A model generated the notes under the pieces. It ran no database searches, was not told the origin of the DNA, and worked only from the letters and a program-made list of their open reading frames with translations. Position numbers and translations under genes: made by a program. Shown one piece after another: positions 1 to 8,273 of a stretch of 27,248 nucleotides of DNA. Each line of letters starts with the position of its first letter. Positions within the stretch are counted from its first letter, which is position 1. Origin of the DNA: Chloroflexota bacterium (GTDB lineage Bacteria > Chloroflexota > Anaerolineae > Anaerolineales > UBA4823); the NCBI GenBank assembly GCA_030636125.1, contig DAOVXM010000001.1, positions 1-27,248 of the forward strand, written 5' to 3'.

Positions 1-987
1 AAGTCCGCTATTATCTACAAGTATATTAACCTGGTAGCGTCGTTGCCAGTCTCGTTGGGCTATCTGAGCACCAAGATCGGTAGTAGAGCTATCTTCTTCC
101 GGCCGGAACTGGTCAGGGTTGGCAATAATGTCGGCTTGGATGTTTTTTAAATGCTTCAACACAACTTCTAACCCAGCGTACTTTGTATTTAATATTTCTA
201 GCAAAGGGTCGAGCAGAAATAATACTGTGCGTGTATTGAGTTCACTCAATTGTTCCGAGGTTGTTTTTTCCATTTCACGCAGACGCTTGAGACTTTTCTC
301 AAGTTCCTTACCCAGTTTTTCCTGCACTTGGTTAAACTTTGCCCGCTGTTCGGGAGTTAATTTCTCAATATCTTCGGGTTTTAGTGGTTTACCCTCCACA
401 GCAGGTACCAGGACAAATCCAAATGGTGTGCGGCCGATTACAAAACTAAATTTCTCTACGTATTGTTGCAATCGGATAAACTCAGCTTCCTGGTTTTTCT
501 TCAACTCATTAACCAAGCGATCGCGCTCAACCACATATTCTTTGCTCTCGAATTGTTGTGAAATGCCACGTTCACATTGAGTGATCAGTTCCTGGATGTC
601 TTTGCGAAACTCAACTGCCAATCCCGCCGGTAATCTCAATGCAATGGGATGGCGCTGGTTCTCAAAGTTATTGACATAACACCAGTCGTCCGGTGTTGGC
701 TCCTCTTTGGCTTTACGTTCCAGGTACTCCTGGCTCAGGGTTGTCCTGCCTGACCCTGGAATACCGAGCACAAAAGTGTTGTAGCCTTGTCCGGTAACTT
801 CGCTGCCCAGCTCCAAGGCTCGAATTGCCCGGGGTTGTCCAATGACAAACTCTAGATCGGGAAGTTCATCGGTTGTATCGAATTTAAGCGACTTAGGATC
901 ACATGGATTTTGCAGCGCAGAGGCGGGAATGTGGTTCCCAGTGGTCGGTGCGCTAGCTTTTCTTGATCGTTTTTTTACGGGGGACAT
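1..987 (-). CDS. LonP-type AAA+ ATP-dependent protease, N-terminal part (cut by window edge)
   Basis: An open minus-strand frame of 329 codons starts at ATG 985-987 and leaves the window with no stop. The start has an AGGGA ribosome site about 6 nt upstream and a TATAAT-like box (1011-1016) 23 nt upstream. The protein has a basic start, then a nucleotide-binding segment (about residues 49-85) with the P-loop GIPGSGRTT at 75-83. A long charged, helical region follows (about 145-270), probably a coiled coil inserted in the AAA domain. This matches the Lon-like proteases of the YcbZ/LonP type, which carry this AAA_32 module and a C-terminal Ser-Lys protease domain. The protease domain would lie outside the window, so its integrity cannot be judged. 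The Walker A lysine position holds Arg. It is the last of five minus-strand genes, 68 bp after fbp. Confidence 0.8.
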   Translation of the reverse strand, partial: MSPVKKRSRKASAPTTGNHIPASALQNPCDPKSLKFDTTDELPDLEFVIGQPRAIRALELGSEVTGQGYNTFVLGIPGSGRTTLSQEYLERKAKEEPTPDDWCYVNNFENQRHPIALRLPAGLAVEFRKDIQELITQCERGISQQFESKEYVVERDRLVNELKKNQEAEFIRLQQYVEKFSFVIGRTPFGFVLVPAVEGKPLKPEDIEKLTPEQRAKFNQVQEKLGKELEKSLKRLREMEKTTSEQLSELNTRTVLFLLDPLLEILNTKYAGLEVVLKHLKNIQADIIANPDQFRPEEDSSTTDLGAQIAQRDWQRRYQVNILVDNSGL

Positions 988-1055
988 GGTATTCCCTTAG
1001 TATTCATACGATTATATACGAGAAGATAAACGGTGAAGGTGGTCTGCCAAGTAGC

Positions 1056-2084
1056 TTAATCATACTGCTGGATATATTCCTCTGCTTTTTGTACTAAATC
1101 GCGGTTGCCAATAAATAAAGGCGTGCGCTGGTGCAGTGATTCGGGCTGGATGTCCAGAATGTTCATCTTCCCAGTTGAGGCGTAGCCTCCTGCCTGTTCG
1201 GCGATTGCTGCCAGAGGCGCCGCTTCATAAAGCAAGCGCAGCTTGCCGTGAGGTATTTGCGGATCCCGCGTGTCTGCCGGGTAGTAAAAGATACCCCCGG
1301 CTAGCAGGTTGCGGTGGAAATCTCCCACTAGAGATCCAATGTAACGAGATGATAGCACCTTGCTTGATCCATCTAAGCCTTGTAAGTAACGTGTGAATCG
1401 TTTTACGCCTTCACTCCAGAACTTTTCATAACTCTGGTTGACGCTGTAATACTCGGGCGGTTCAGGGATGCGGATATTGGGGTGGGAGAGTAAAAACTCA
1501 CCTACACTGGGATCGAGGGTAAAACCATGGACACCTGAGCCGCTGGTATATACCAGCATGGTGCTAACGCTGTAGAGCAAGTAACCAGCCGCAACCAGAT
1601 CGCGACCTGGTTGTAAACAATCCTCCAATGTTCCGGGGCCTTCTTCGCTCTTACGCCGGTATATGGAGAATACAGTGCCGATCGAGGTGTTGTAGTCAAT
1701 GTTGGACGATCCATCTAAAGGGTCGTAAAGCAAAACGTATTTGCCGGGAGTGTATTCTTCTGGGATGGGTCGGATGTCTGCATGTTCTTCAGAGGCCATC
1801 GCAGCAAGCCGTCCTGTATGGTCATTCAAGCGGTAGATGGTTTCATCTGCTAGGCGGTCCAGTTTCATCACACGTTCCCCTTGGATGTTTATGTCCCCAG
1901 TGCTACCCAGGATTTTTGCCAGGCCAGCCCGTGTTGTATTGCTGGAAATAAATTTGCCAGCTAAGGCGAGATCGTATAGCAGATTGGTGAGGACGCCGGT
2001 GGCTTCCGGGTGGATTTTTTGCTCATCCAGGATATGACGTTCAATCGTGATGATTTTTCCATGTTCATATATGGGTGTTTGCAT
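1056..2084 (-). CDS. fbp: Fructose-1,6-bisphosphatase, class I
   Basis: Cytosolic enzyme that hydrolyses fructose 1,6-bisphosphate to fructose 6-phosphate in gluconeogenesis. The 342-residue product has the usual class I length. The metal and phosphate motif [10 protein letters not shown] is at 121-130 and the acidic pair EE at 99-100. The C-terminal stretch [20 protein letters not shown] is the family signature around the substrate site. The ATG has an AAGGAG ribosome site 7 nt upstream. The gene lies 38 bp after the short-chain dehydrogenase on the same strand and is probably co-transcribed with it. No allosteric AMP site can be judged from the sequence alone. Recognition of the family is secure. 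Confidence 0.97.
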   Translation of the reverse strand: MQTPIYEHGKIITIERHILDEQKIHPEATGVLTNLLYDLALAGKFISSNTTRAGLAKILGSTGDINIQGERVMKLDRLADETIYRLNDHTGRLAAMASEEHADIRPIPEEYTPGKYVLLYDPLDGSSNIDYNTSIGTVFSIYRRKSEEGPGTLEDCLQPGRDLVAAGYLLYSVSTMLVYTSGSGVHGFTLDPSVGEFLLSHPNIRIPEPPEYYSVNQSYEKFWSEGVKRFTRYLQGLDGSSKVLSSRYIGSLVGDFHRNLLAGGIFYYPADTRDPQIPHGKLRLLYEAAPLAAIAEQAGGYASTGKMNILDIQPESLHQRTPLFIGNRDLVQKAEEYIQQYD

Positions 2085-2122
2085 ATCGATCTCCTTATGA
2101 TGAGTTGATGGATATACTCCGG

Positions 2123-2941
2123 TTATGATCGATCATATCTCTTTCTACGTACTCGCACTACTGTAGAGCGCATAAGATGTGCGAATATGCTTCTGCGCCC
2201 CAAACTGGCAAATAATCGGTAAAGTGTACCCGGGACGACAATAACCTTACCATTCTCCAAACCCCTGAGTGATTCCGATACAACCTGCTCCACAGGTGTC
2301 CATAAGGGCTTCGGGATCTGAGAACGTTGAAAACCAGATAAATCCTGATGGTTGTGGAACTCGGTATAGGTGTAGCCTGGACAAAGCGCCTGGATATTGA
2401 TACCCGTGCCGGATAGTTCCATTTGGAGCGTTTCTGAGAATACGACTTGAAATGCCTTTGTGGCTCCGTAAGTAATATTTCCGATTGGTACCAGTCCACT
2501 TATCGATGAGACATTGATAATCCCCCCCTGGTTGCGAGCTAACATCCCAGGTAAGGCAACATGCGACAATCTGACGCAAGCGATATTGTGAACTTGGATC
2601 ATTGCCAGGTGCTTGGAGATATCAAGATCAGTGAACTTTCCGTGCATCCCAAATCCAGCGTTATTAACCAGCAGGTCTAGGGCCTCGTGTTCAATGATGT
2701 GTTTTTCGAGTTGTTGGATTTCAGTTTCCTTGGTTAGATCAGCAACCAGCACCTCCGCCTGGATGGAATGCTCCTGATGCAATTCACTAGCCAGATTATC
2801 TAATCGATCTTTTCTCCTGGCGACCAGCACTAGATCATATCCTTGAGAGGCTAGTTGGCGGGCAAACTCTGCACCTATCCCACTTGAAGCGCCGGTGATC
2901 AGTGCAGATTTGGTAATTTTGTTGTTATCCATAATTCGCAT
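2123..2941 (-). CDS. Short-chain dehydrogenase/reductase (SDR family)
   Basis: Classical SDR with the NAD(P) motif TGASSGIG near the N terminus, NNAG about 77 residues later, a catalytic Ser in the NVSSISG segment and YGATK carrying the catalytic Tyr and Lys. An ARRKDR sequence after beta-2 suggests preference for NADP(H), which is inference. The substrate is not identifiable; the family includes the DltE/YqjQ-like dehydrogenases. I favour the ATG at 2941 (272 residues) because SDRs have only a few residues before the glycine motif. In-frame ATGs at 2974 and 2932 are also possible, and none has a good ribosome site. It precedes fbp by 38 bp on the same strand. Confidence 0.9.
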   Translation of the reverse strand: MRIMDNNKITKSALITGASSGIGAEFARQLASQGYDLVLVARRKDRLDNLASELHQEHSIQAEVLVADLTKETEIQQLEKHIIEHEALDLLVNNAGFGMHGKFTDLDISKHLAMIQVHNIACVRLSHVALPGMLARNQGGIINVSSISGLVPIGNITYGATKAFQVVFSETLQMELSGTGINIQALCPGYTYTEFHNHQDLSGFQRSQIPKPLWTPVEQVVSESLRGLENGKVIVVPGTLYRLFASLGRRSIFAHLMRSTVVRVRRKRYDRS

Positions 2942-2994
2942 CGAGGAATATCCGAATGAACACTCTAAGTACATTCACAATTGAATTGCAGAGT

Positions 2995-3216
2995 GTATAA
3001 AGCCTTACAAAGGTTGCGAAACGACTTTCAAGACGCCAATACGCCGTCGTTTCTTAGTGTTATCTGAGCGAGAATGGCTTCTGCCTCTTTCCAAGGCTCT
3101 CCTTGCCGTAGGCTGAGTATACAGTTAGACTTTGATTATACATTGGGTTAATAAAGAGGGTCTATGGCCTGTCCGATATTAGTCCCTGGCACGAGCGCAC
3201 AATTTTGATCCAGTTG
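2995..3216. other. Intergenic region between AlkZ-like gene and SDR
   Basis: No convincing ORF. It contains one perfect 8-bp inverted repeat (GAAACGAC at 3018-3025, GTCGTTTC at 3046-3053) with a 20-nt loop. No T-run follows it on the minus strand, so it is only a weak terminator candidate for the upstream AlkZ-like gene. A TATAAT-like box on the minus strand (3135-3140) lacks a matching -35. Confidence 0.35.
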
Positions 3217-4074
3217 TTAGCTGAGCTCAGCCAGGGCGACCCACTCACCTGTGTTGTTTTCCAAATCCAGACCACGCACTAGGATGCCACCTGAGACCAG
3301 ATCGTCTATGGTTCTTTCCACCTGGTTTGAGCCCCAGCGGAAAAGTTTGCTGACATCGCGTAGTTGGGCCGCACCGACGGATAACAAGTATTGCTGGACC
3401 AGCCTTGTTCGAGCTTCGCGCTCACTGATGTGGTGTGCTTGCTCAGGGATCTCCGGATAATGGCGAGCTACAATATCATATGCGAAAGCGTAACGCCACG
3501 CGCCAGCTTGGGTAACTCCTACTGGCAGGACCTTAAAATCTGTTTGCAGACTGGTTAAGGCGCGGTTGAAGCGTGAGTCGCTCTCACGACTGGTCAACCG
3601 TGCCGTTTTACGCAGTGAGATCGTATCTAAGGGTCCTTTGTCCAGCAGAGCTTCGTAGAGGGTTTTAGCTTCTTGGGTTAACCGGCCTTGTTCATACATC
3701 GTTAGGTAATCTTCTTCAGGGGCGCCGTAGTTTTCGGAGAGTGCGTAAAAATAAGGTACTGTATCCAGAGCAATCATAGTAGCCCTTTTTCGCAGGATTT
3801 TTGCATAGTACCATTGGTGACTTCCCAGCAAAGAGTCCTTCCATCCCCAGGTGACATGTCCAGGATCGTCATGTGCATCAGCCACTGAACGATCCCCTGC
3901 AACGGCAACCCATAAGCTGGGTAGTAGGATGTCTTTGATCGGCCAGAAGAATATGAAACCGCGTTGGTTTACAAATTCGATGGCTTCCTGGCGTGTTTTG
4001 ACTCGTTTTCCTGGTGCAAACCGGTAGGTTTGAGCGCGATAAGCTTGGATCGTTTCTGTAGAAATTAAAGGCAT
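3217..4074 (-). CDS. AlkZ/YcaQ-like winged-helix DNA glycosylase family protein
   Basis: The 285-residue protein (from ATG 4074) resembles the HTH_42 / AlkZ-related family, whose characterised members (E. coli YcaQ, Streptomyces AlkZ) unhook DNA interstrand crosslinks or remove alkylated bases. Visible features are the N-terminal segment with RQEAIEFVNQRGFIFFWPIK, a middle part with SHQWYYAKILRKR and the dipeptide FYALSENYG, and C-terminal winged-helix segments (LRKTARL...SRFNRALTSLQTDFKVLPVGV). The assignment rests on overall pattern, and I could not identify the catalytic motif with certainty. An upstream in-frame ATG at 4152 is rejected because it lies inside the palindrome 4118-4159. The chosen ATG has TATAAT only 6 nt upstream, suggesting a leaderless transcript. 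Confidence 0.6.
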   Translation of the reverse strand: MPLISTETIQAYRAQTYRFAPGKRVKTRQEAIEFVNQRGFIFFWPIKDILLPSLWVAVAGDRSVADAHDDPGHVTWGWKDSLLGSHQWYYAKILRKRATMIALDTVPYFYALSENYGAPEEDYLTMYEQGRLTQEAKTLYEALLDKGPLDTISLRKTARLTSRESDSRFNRALTSLQTDFKVLPVGVTQAGAWRYAFAYDIVARHYPEIPEQAHHISEREARTRLVQQYLLSVGAAQLRDVSKLFRWGSNQVERTIDDLVSGGILVRGLDLENNTGEWVALAELS

Positions 4075-4080
4075 ATCCTT

Positions 4081-4086
4081 ATTATA
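4081..4086 (-). promoter_or_regulatory. -10 box of a probable leaderless promoter (AlkZ-like gene)
   Basis: TATAAT on the minus strand ends 6 nt before the ATG at 4074, so transcription would begin at or next to the start codon. No good -35 hexamer is seen at the usual distance. An AAGGA lies only 1-2 nt before the ATG, too close to act as a normal ribosome site. Confidence 0.45.
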
Positions 4087-4117
4087 TGCCAAAGATTCTT
4101 CAGGGAGGTGTCTGGAT

Positions 4118-4159
4118 AATATGTGTGGCTGGGGACGTATGTCCCCAGCCACACATATT
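4118..4159. repeat. GGGG-centred palindrome, copy 1 (perfect 19-bp stem)
   Basis: Positions 4118-4136 pair without mismatch with 4141-4159 around a 4-nt loop (GTAT). The core is GTGTGGCTGGGGACGTATGT. A run of six T (4158-4163) follows on the plus strand, but no plus-strand gene ends here. On the minus strand it sits between the kinase stop (4175) and the AlkZ-like start (4074), so it could shape or stop kinase transcripts. Related palindromes lie at 12160 and 13653. Confidence 0.85.
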
Positions 4160-4174
4160 TTTTAAGTTAATTCC

Positions 4175-6406
4175 TCATTGATCCATCTGGGCCGGTCTTA
4201 AAATAGGATGAGGTTTCTCACGTGGATTGGTGATTTCGGGTAAGGGGAGCGGCTGATATTGAGCGCCTGTGCCCATCGAGCCATAAGGTATCAGATAGAG
4301 TTGAGTCACGCTGTTTGCGCCCCCTAGGTAATTCTGATAAGCTAGCACAATATGGCTTCCATCAGGGCTCCAATGTGGGTCGCGGTAACAACAGGTACCA
4401 TCAATTGGGTTAACTTCCTGGCGTGCCTTGTGCAGTTCTGTATTGTAGAAATATAAATCCCCAAAACCATCATTACGGACGTTGTTGGTTAATGTGAAAA
4501 GGTATATTCCATCCCAATCGTAATTTTGGATGATGGGATTCTTTGCATAACCGCGCATTTCAAAGCGGGGAGGGGGGAAATTGTCAAGTGCGCTGGGGTT
4601 AGGGATACAAGTGTCAACTGGGATCAGCTGGATGACATCCGCCCGTTTCCCGGTTCCCAAATTAGCCAAAAGTTCTGCTGCGAGGATAGTGCCGTCATTT
4701 GACCAACGTACCATCTTGACAAAATTCCTTTCGAAAGGTGCAAAATGCTCACATTCAGCCATCTCGGAGAGGTCGGTGCGAGTCCTGACCTGACTGAGGC
4801 GTTCCAGGTCATAGGGTACGATGTACAGCTGGTTATCTAAGCTAATGGCGACAAGTTTCTCATCCGGGGATATTTCAAACGCGGTGAACAAATCCACAAA
4901 ATTGAAACATGTAATAATATCGGTACGCCCGGCCTCTATCTGAACTGATTTGGCACAATTCCCGCTGATATATACAATCGCTTTGCCATCGGGGGTCCAT
5001 TGGAGATTGTTCTTGATTGTGCTATCTTCGGTAAGGCGGGTCAATTCACTTCCATCCAGATTTGCGAGCCAGATGTCTCTCTCATTGATGTAAGCGATTT
5101 TATCCGCCCCACCGATTACTGGGCCAGATGCTTCTGGTGTGGGTGTCGGGGTTTCTGTTGCAGCTGCTGACGCAGTGGGTGTATTGGTTGGATCTACTAG
5201 TGTTGGTGTGTTGACTATCTCCACTGGAAGCGCGGTTGTCGGTTGGATTTCTGGAGTATTTGTTGGGGGATGAGATGTGTTTGTAGGCGCATTAGTAGGT
5301 GAAGCCGAAGATTGAGCCAGCATAGCGAGCGGACCCGTGCCTTGTGTTCCTACGTAAGCTAAACCACTTATTATTATGGTTCCACCACAGAGAATAACCA
5401 GTAGAATGATCCCTAATATTATCAGCGGAGATCGTTTTCTTTTTTTCGAGGGTATTTGGGTGGCAACGATACCCGGTTGAGTAGGTGGTGTAATGGGAAG
5501 GCTCGCGATTTCTCCTGTCTTGGCTGGCTTAACAGAGACGATGGTTGGATCTTCTTGGGGGATGATACGAGTGGTTTGTGCGGTCTCTCCACCTTTGGCA
5601 GCAATTTCAAGAGCGATGGCAAGTTCATCCGTCGTAGCGAAACGGTCTTCTGGATCTTTGGCCATGGCCTTGGCGATCACGGATTGGCATGCCAAAGGCA
5701 GGTCTGCTCGGGTTTCCAAGACGTCAGGTACCGGCTCGAGTATATGCATCATCATCACTTTGGTCGATGTCTCGGAGCTGTATGGTACTTGACCGGTCAA
5801 CATTTGATAGATGAGCACCCCTAGGGCATAAATGTCACTTCGCCCATCGATAGCTTTCTCGCCCTGGACCTGTTCAGGGCTCATATAAGCTGGTGTGCCG
5901 ATGACACTTTCTCCGGTCAAGGTAGCGCTGCTTTGCTGGATGATGCGTGCAATACCAAAATCGGATAAAAATGCATTGCCGTACTGGTCAAAGAGAATAT
6001 TACCGGGTTTCAGGTCGCGGTGGATAATACCGCGGGCATGAGCTGCGTCCAAAGCAGGTGCCAGTCGTGAAATTATGCGGGATGTCTCCTCCACCGATAG
6101 GGGGCTTTGTCTAAGTCGTTCTGCAATAGAGCCACCAGCCATATAGCGCATGACGATATAAGGTTGGTTTTCTTCTTCTCCAAAGTCATACACTGGTACA
6201 ATTGCCGGGTGTTCGAGCAAAGCGATCATTTTGGCTTCGCGTTGAAAACGTTCCCGGAACTGAGGGTCATGTAAGAACGCTTGGGGCAAAATTTTGATGG
6301 CAACATCACGCTCGAAGTTAGGATCATAAGCGTGGTAAACAGTTGCCATGCCCCCCCGGCCGATTTCAGATTTAACCTCGTAGCGTCCGATTTTTTCAAT
6401 TAACAT
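4175..6406 (-). CDS. Membrane-spanning PknB-type Ser/Thr protein kinase with TolB-like sensor domain
   Basis: 743 residues. Kinase domain about 8-270: glycine loop GRGGMATVY (16-24), VAIK with Lys38, alphaC Glu57, HRDLKPGN (129-136, catalytic Asp131), DFG (149-151) and the activation segment GTPAYMSPEQ (170-179). All catalytic residues are present, so it should be active. A basic stop-transfer run (KKRKR) precedes one membrane helix (about 327-351). A Thr/Pro-rich linker (about 365-428) then leads to an extracytoplasmic C-terminal domain. That domain contains IAYINERDIWLANLDG and LQWTPDGKAIVYI repeats typical of TolB/WD40-like beta-propellers. It probably senses an external ligand and phosphorylates cytosolic targets; the ligand is unknown. 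No ribosome site is seen before the ATG. Confidence 0.93.
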   Translation of the reverse strand: MLIEKIGRYEVKSEIGRGGMATVYHAYDPNFERDVAIKILPQAFLHDPQFRERFQREAKMIALLEHPAIVPVYDFGEEENQPYIVMRYMAGGSIAERLRQSPLSVEETSRIISRLAPALDAAHARGIIHRDLKPGNILFDQYGNAFLSDFGIARIIQQSSATLTGESVIGTPAYMSPEQVQGEKAIDGRSDIYALGVLIYQMLTGQVPYSSETSTKVMMMHILEPVPDVLETRADLPLACQSVIAKAMAKDPEDRFATTDELAIALEIAAKGGETAQTTRIIPQEDPTIVSVKPAKTGEIASLPITPPTQPGIVATQIPSKKRKRSPLIILGIILLVILCGGTIIISGLAYVGTQGTGPLAMLAQSSASPTNAPTNTSHPPTNTPEIQPTTALPVEIVNTPTLVDPTNTPTASAAATETPTPTPEASGPVIGGADKIAYINERDIWLANLDGSELTRLTEDSTIKNNLQWTPDGKAIVYISGNCAKSVQIEAGRTDIITCFNFVDLFTAFEISPDEKLVAISLDNQLYIVPYDLERLSQVRTRTDLSEMAECEHFAPFERNFVKMVRWSNDGTILAAELLANLGTGKRADVIQLIPVDTCIPNPSALDNFPPPRFEMRGYAKNPIIQNYDWDGIYLFTLTNNVRNDGFGDLYFYNTELHKARQEVNPIDGTCCYRDPHWSPDGSHIVLAYQNYLGGANSVTQLYLIPYGSMGTGAQYQPLPLPEITNPREKPHPILRPAQMDQ

Positions 6407-6510
6407 GGTTGAATAGTCCGTGGAAGATCTAACGATCTAGTTCATATTGAATTACAGATAGCGTTAATGCGCTACAGTTGAAAAAGAATCCTATACCCTC
6501 ACCTACTTTT

Positions 6511-6540
6511 ATTGTAAGGCATAGTCATGTATTTCGACAA
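6511..6540 (-). promoter_or_regulatory. Candidate sigma70-type promoter for the kinase gene
   Basis: On the minus strand TTGTCG (6535-6540) and TACAAT (6511-6516) are separated by 18 nt. The start would lie near 6504, leaving a leader of about 98 nt before the kinase ATG. The region is shared with the divergent gene at 6615. Confidence 0.4.
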
Positions 6541-6614
6541 GTAAACAGCACGAAGGTTAAAGAAAATGCAAGTTTTCGTATACTACGACCCAGTTAATAT
6601 TGTTGGAGTAGCCC

Positions 6615-7235
6615 ATGAAAATGCAATACTTTATTAGTTCTCAAAAAGGTGTGACCGTCCTGGTCGTTTTTCTGATGATAGCCATATTCGACCAATGGCA
6701 GAATACGACTGCCTGGGTTTACCTGGCGTTGCATGGCACATATGGTTTTTTATGGATCCTAAAAAGCCGGATTTTCCCAGACAGTAAATTCGAACAGCCA
6801 ACCAGTCTGGGATTTGCCCTTGTGATTTGGGGTAGTCTAAGCCTTTACTGGATTGCCCCTTTACTTTTGACCTCACAAGGTGTTCAAGTTCCTGGTTGGT
6901 ATATAGCCCTATGCATTAGCATGTACAGTTTCGGCGTGTTTTTTCATTTTGCTACAGATATGCAGAAATATATTACCCTGCAATTACGACCGGGACAACT
7001 GATAACGGGAGGTATGATGTCTCGTGTGCGAAATATGAATTATTTTGGTGAATTATTGATCTACTTTGCACTAGCACTGCTGGCTGCGCATTGGTTACCC
7101 CTGCTAGTGCTGCTGGCTTGGATATTATTCTATTGGCTCCCCAATATGTATAAAAAGGATCAATCGCTCTCCCGCTATGCGGACTTTGCAGATTATAAAC
7201 GACGCACCAAGTTGTTCATACCTTATATATATTGA
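6615..7235 (+). CDS. Multi-pass membrane protein, DUF1295 / isoprenylcysteine methyltransferase-like
   Basis: 206 residues with about five to six hydrophobic helices. The C-terminal half carries the pattern RNMNYFGELLIY, followed by a hydrophobic pair of helices and YADFADYKRRTKLFIPYIY. This matches the steroid 5-alpha-reductase/ICMT-like superfamily, where the RNPNY-like motif and the C-terminal Tyr/Lys-rich segment bind the cofactor (NADPH or SAM, depending on subfamily). The substrate cannot be assigned. The ATG has GGAG about 7 nt upstream. It is a single gene, divergent from the kinase and convergent with upp. The repeat block 7241-7416 begins 5 bp after its stop and may act as its terminator. 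Confidence 0.75.
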   Translation: MKMQYFISSQKGVTVLVVFLMIAIFDQWQNTTAWVYLALHGTYGFLWILKSRIFPDSKFEQPTSLGFALVIWGSLSLYWIAPLLLTSQGVQVPGWYIALCISMYSFGVFFHFATDMQKYITLQLRPGQLITGGMMSRVRNMNYFGELLIYFALALLAAHWLPLLVLLAWILFYWLPNMYKKDQSLSRYADFADYKRRTKLFIPYIY

Positions 7236-7240
7236 TTGCG

Positions 7241-7364
7241 ACTAGTGCTTTGTCAAGGATGAAAGTTTTTTTCGATATCCTGGTTACTACACCCTTGACA
7301 AAGCTTAAATTGTTCCGTCCTTGATCTAATCTTTCTTGACAATCACGTTTGACGGAACACAAGT
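7241..7364. repeat. Bipartite long-loop hairpin element I (modules A + C')
   Basis: Module A: 12-bp perfect arms 7247-7258 and 7293-7304 around a 34-nt loop. It aligns to 13695-13763 over 69 nt with two mismatches. A TTAAA linker leads to module C': 9-bp perfect arms 7311-7319 and 7351-7359 around a 31-nt loop. C' corresponds in position and arm pattern to module C of element III, with two compensated base-pair changes. The ends read ACTAGTG (7241-7247) and CACAAGT (7358-7364). It lies wholly between the convergent genes DUF1295 and upp. Confidence 0.85.
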
Positions 7365-7421
7365 GCAGTTGGGCCTAAATACATCGGCGGTTTCTGTTGT
7401 CTCCTGCCCAACTGCATTAAA
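7359..7421. repeat. Hairpin module B, copy 1 (half element)
   Basis: Perfect 11-bp arms, TGCAGTTGGGC at 7364-7374 and its complement at 7406-7416, enclose a 31-nt loop. Positions 7363-7415 match 10650-10702 with three transitions, all in the loop. The left end ACAAGTG overlaps the right end of element I. A TTAAA-like linker follows, but no recognisable second hairpin, so this looks like a truncated or decayed element. Confidence 0.85.
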
Positions 7422-7475
7422 CCTATGGGAATGTTTATTCGGCAGGACTTATTATGTATTTCGGTTGACAAGGGT

Positions 7476-8102
7476 CTACCCCGTGCCAAATTGCCGGTCG
7501 CCGGCATCTCCCAACCCAGGCAGGATGTAACCTTTTTCATTTAGGCGCTCATCCACCGCTGCCAGGTAAATAGGCACTTCGGGGTGATGGGTTTGCATGA
7601 GTTGTATGCCTTCCGGTGCAGCCAGAATGGCGACGAATTTGATCTTGGTCACTCCCCAGCGCTTGAGAACATCTACCGTTGCCACCGCAGAACCACCGGT
7701 CGCCAACATCGGGTCAAGGATCAGGCACACAGAGACTGTAGGCTCGACGGGAAGTTTATTATAGTATTCTACAGGTTTAAGGGTGCGTTCATCGCGATAC
7801 AAGCCAATATGCCAGACTTCGGCGGAGGGCATCAAATTCCAGACACCTTCGACCATGCCCAGGCCAGCACGCAGGATAGGCACTAAGCCGATATTTGCAT
7901 TTAGCTCAACACCTTGCATCTGAGCCAAGGGAGTCTCAACCGGCTTGGGCTCAACCAGCAGATCCGCAGTAGCTTCATAGATCAATAGAGTGGCGATCTC
8001 GCGTACTAATTCACGAAAATTCTTTGAATCGGTATTCTTGTCGCGTAATAGGCTCAACTTGTGGGCAACCAGGGGATGTGAGGATGGAAAGACATTAGAC
8101 AT
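7476..8102 (-). CDS. upp: Uracil phosphoribosyltransferase
   Basis: Salvage enzyme converting uracil and PRPP to UMP. 208 residues, the usual length. The PRPP-binding loop [13 protein letters not shown], the [12 protein letters not shown] segment and the C-terminal uracil-binding [13 protein letters not shown] stretch are all intact. The ATG has GAGGAG about 7 nt upstream. A TATAAT box lies on the minus strand at 8131-8136 with no clear -35. The gene is convergent with DUF1295 and divergent from ruvB. Together with the pyrimidine-nucleoside phosphorylase at 13851 it completes a nucleoside-to-UMP salvage route. Confidence 0.97.
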   Translation of the reverse strand: MSNVFPSSHPLVAHKLSLLRDKNTDSKNFRELVREIATLLIYEATADLLVEPKPVETPLAQMQGVELNANIGLVPILRAGLGMVEGVWNLMPSAEVWHIGLYRDERTLKPVEYYNKLPVEPTVSVCLILDPMLATGGSAVATVDVLKRWGVTKIKFVAILAAPEGIQLMQTHHPEVPIYLAAVDERLNEKGYILPGLGDAGDRQFGTG

Positions 8103-8260
8103 GATATTACTCCTCTTGAGGGATAAATGAATTATAGCTGTTTCTGGGTAAACCTGGATGGGTATTTCACAATATCTTGGGCAATTGAATAGCTGGGAGA
8201 AAATTCAGAAAATGATCAGGTTTCAGGCAATTACTCAATCAATAAAACCCGTTTACGAGT

Positions 8261-8266
8261 TATAAT
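8261..8266 (+). promoter_or_regulatory. -10 box of a probable leaderless ruvB promoter
   Basis: TATAAT ends 7 nt before the ruvB ATG (8274). There is no Shine-Dalgarno sequence in the C-rich gap between them. Transcription would start at or within a base or two of the ATG. No matching -35 hexamer is obvious. Confidence 0.5.
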
Positions 8267-8273
8267 TTCCCCC

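Noticed and set aside
119..580. Plus-strand open frame of 153 codons at the left edge
   Set aside because: It lies opposite the LonP-like coding frame, which has clear motifs and a ribosome site.
4075..4152. Extended N terminus (26 extra residues) of the AlkZ-like protein
   Set aside because: The codons are read through half of the palindrome 4118-4159, and the next in-frame ATG matches the family start.
7364..7416. Module B as an integron attC site, because of GTTGGGC and GCCCAAC
   Set aside because: The core sites are in the wrong order: attC starts with RYYYAAC and ends with GTTRRRY, while module B starts with GTTGGGC. No integrase or cassette array is present.
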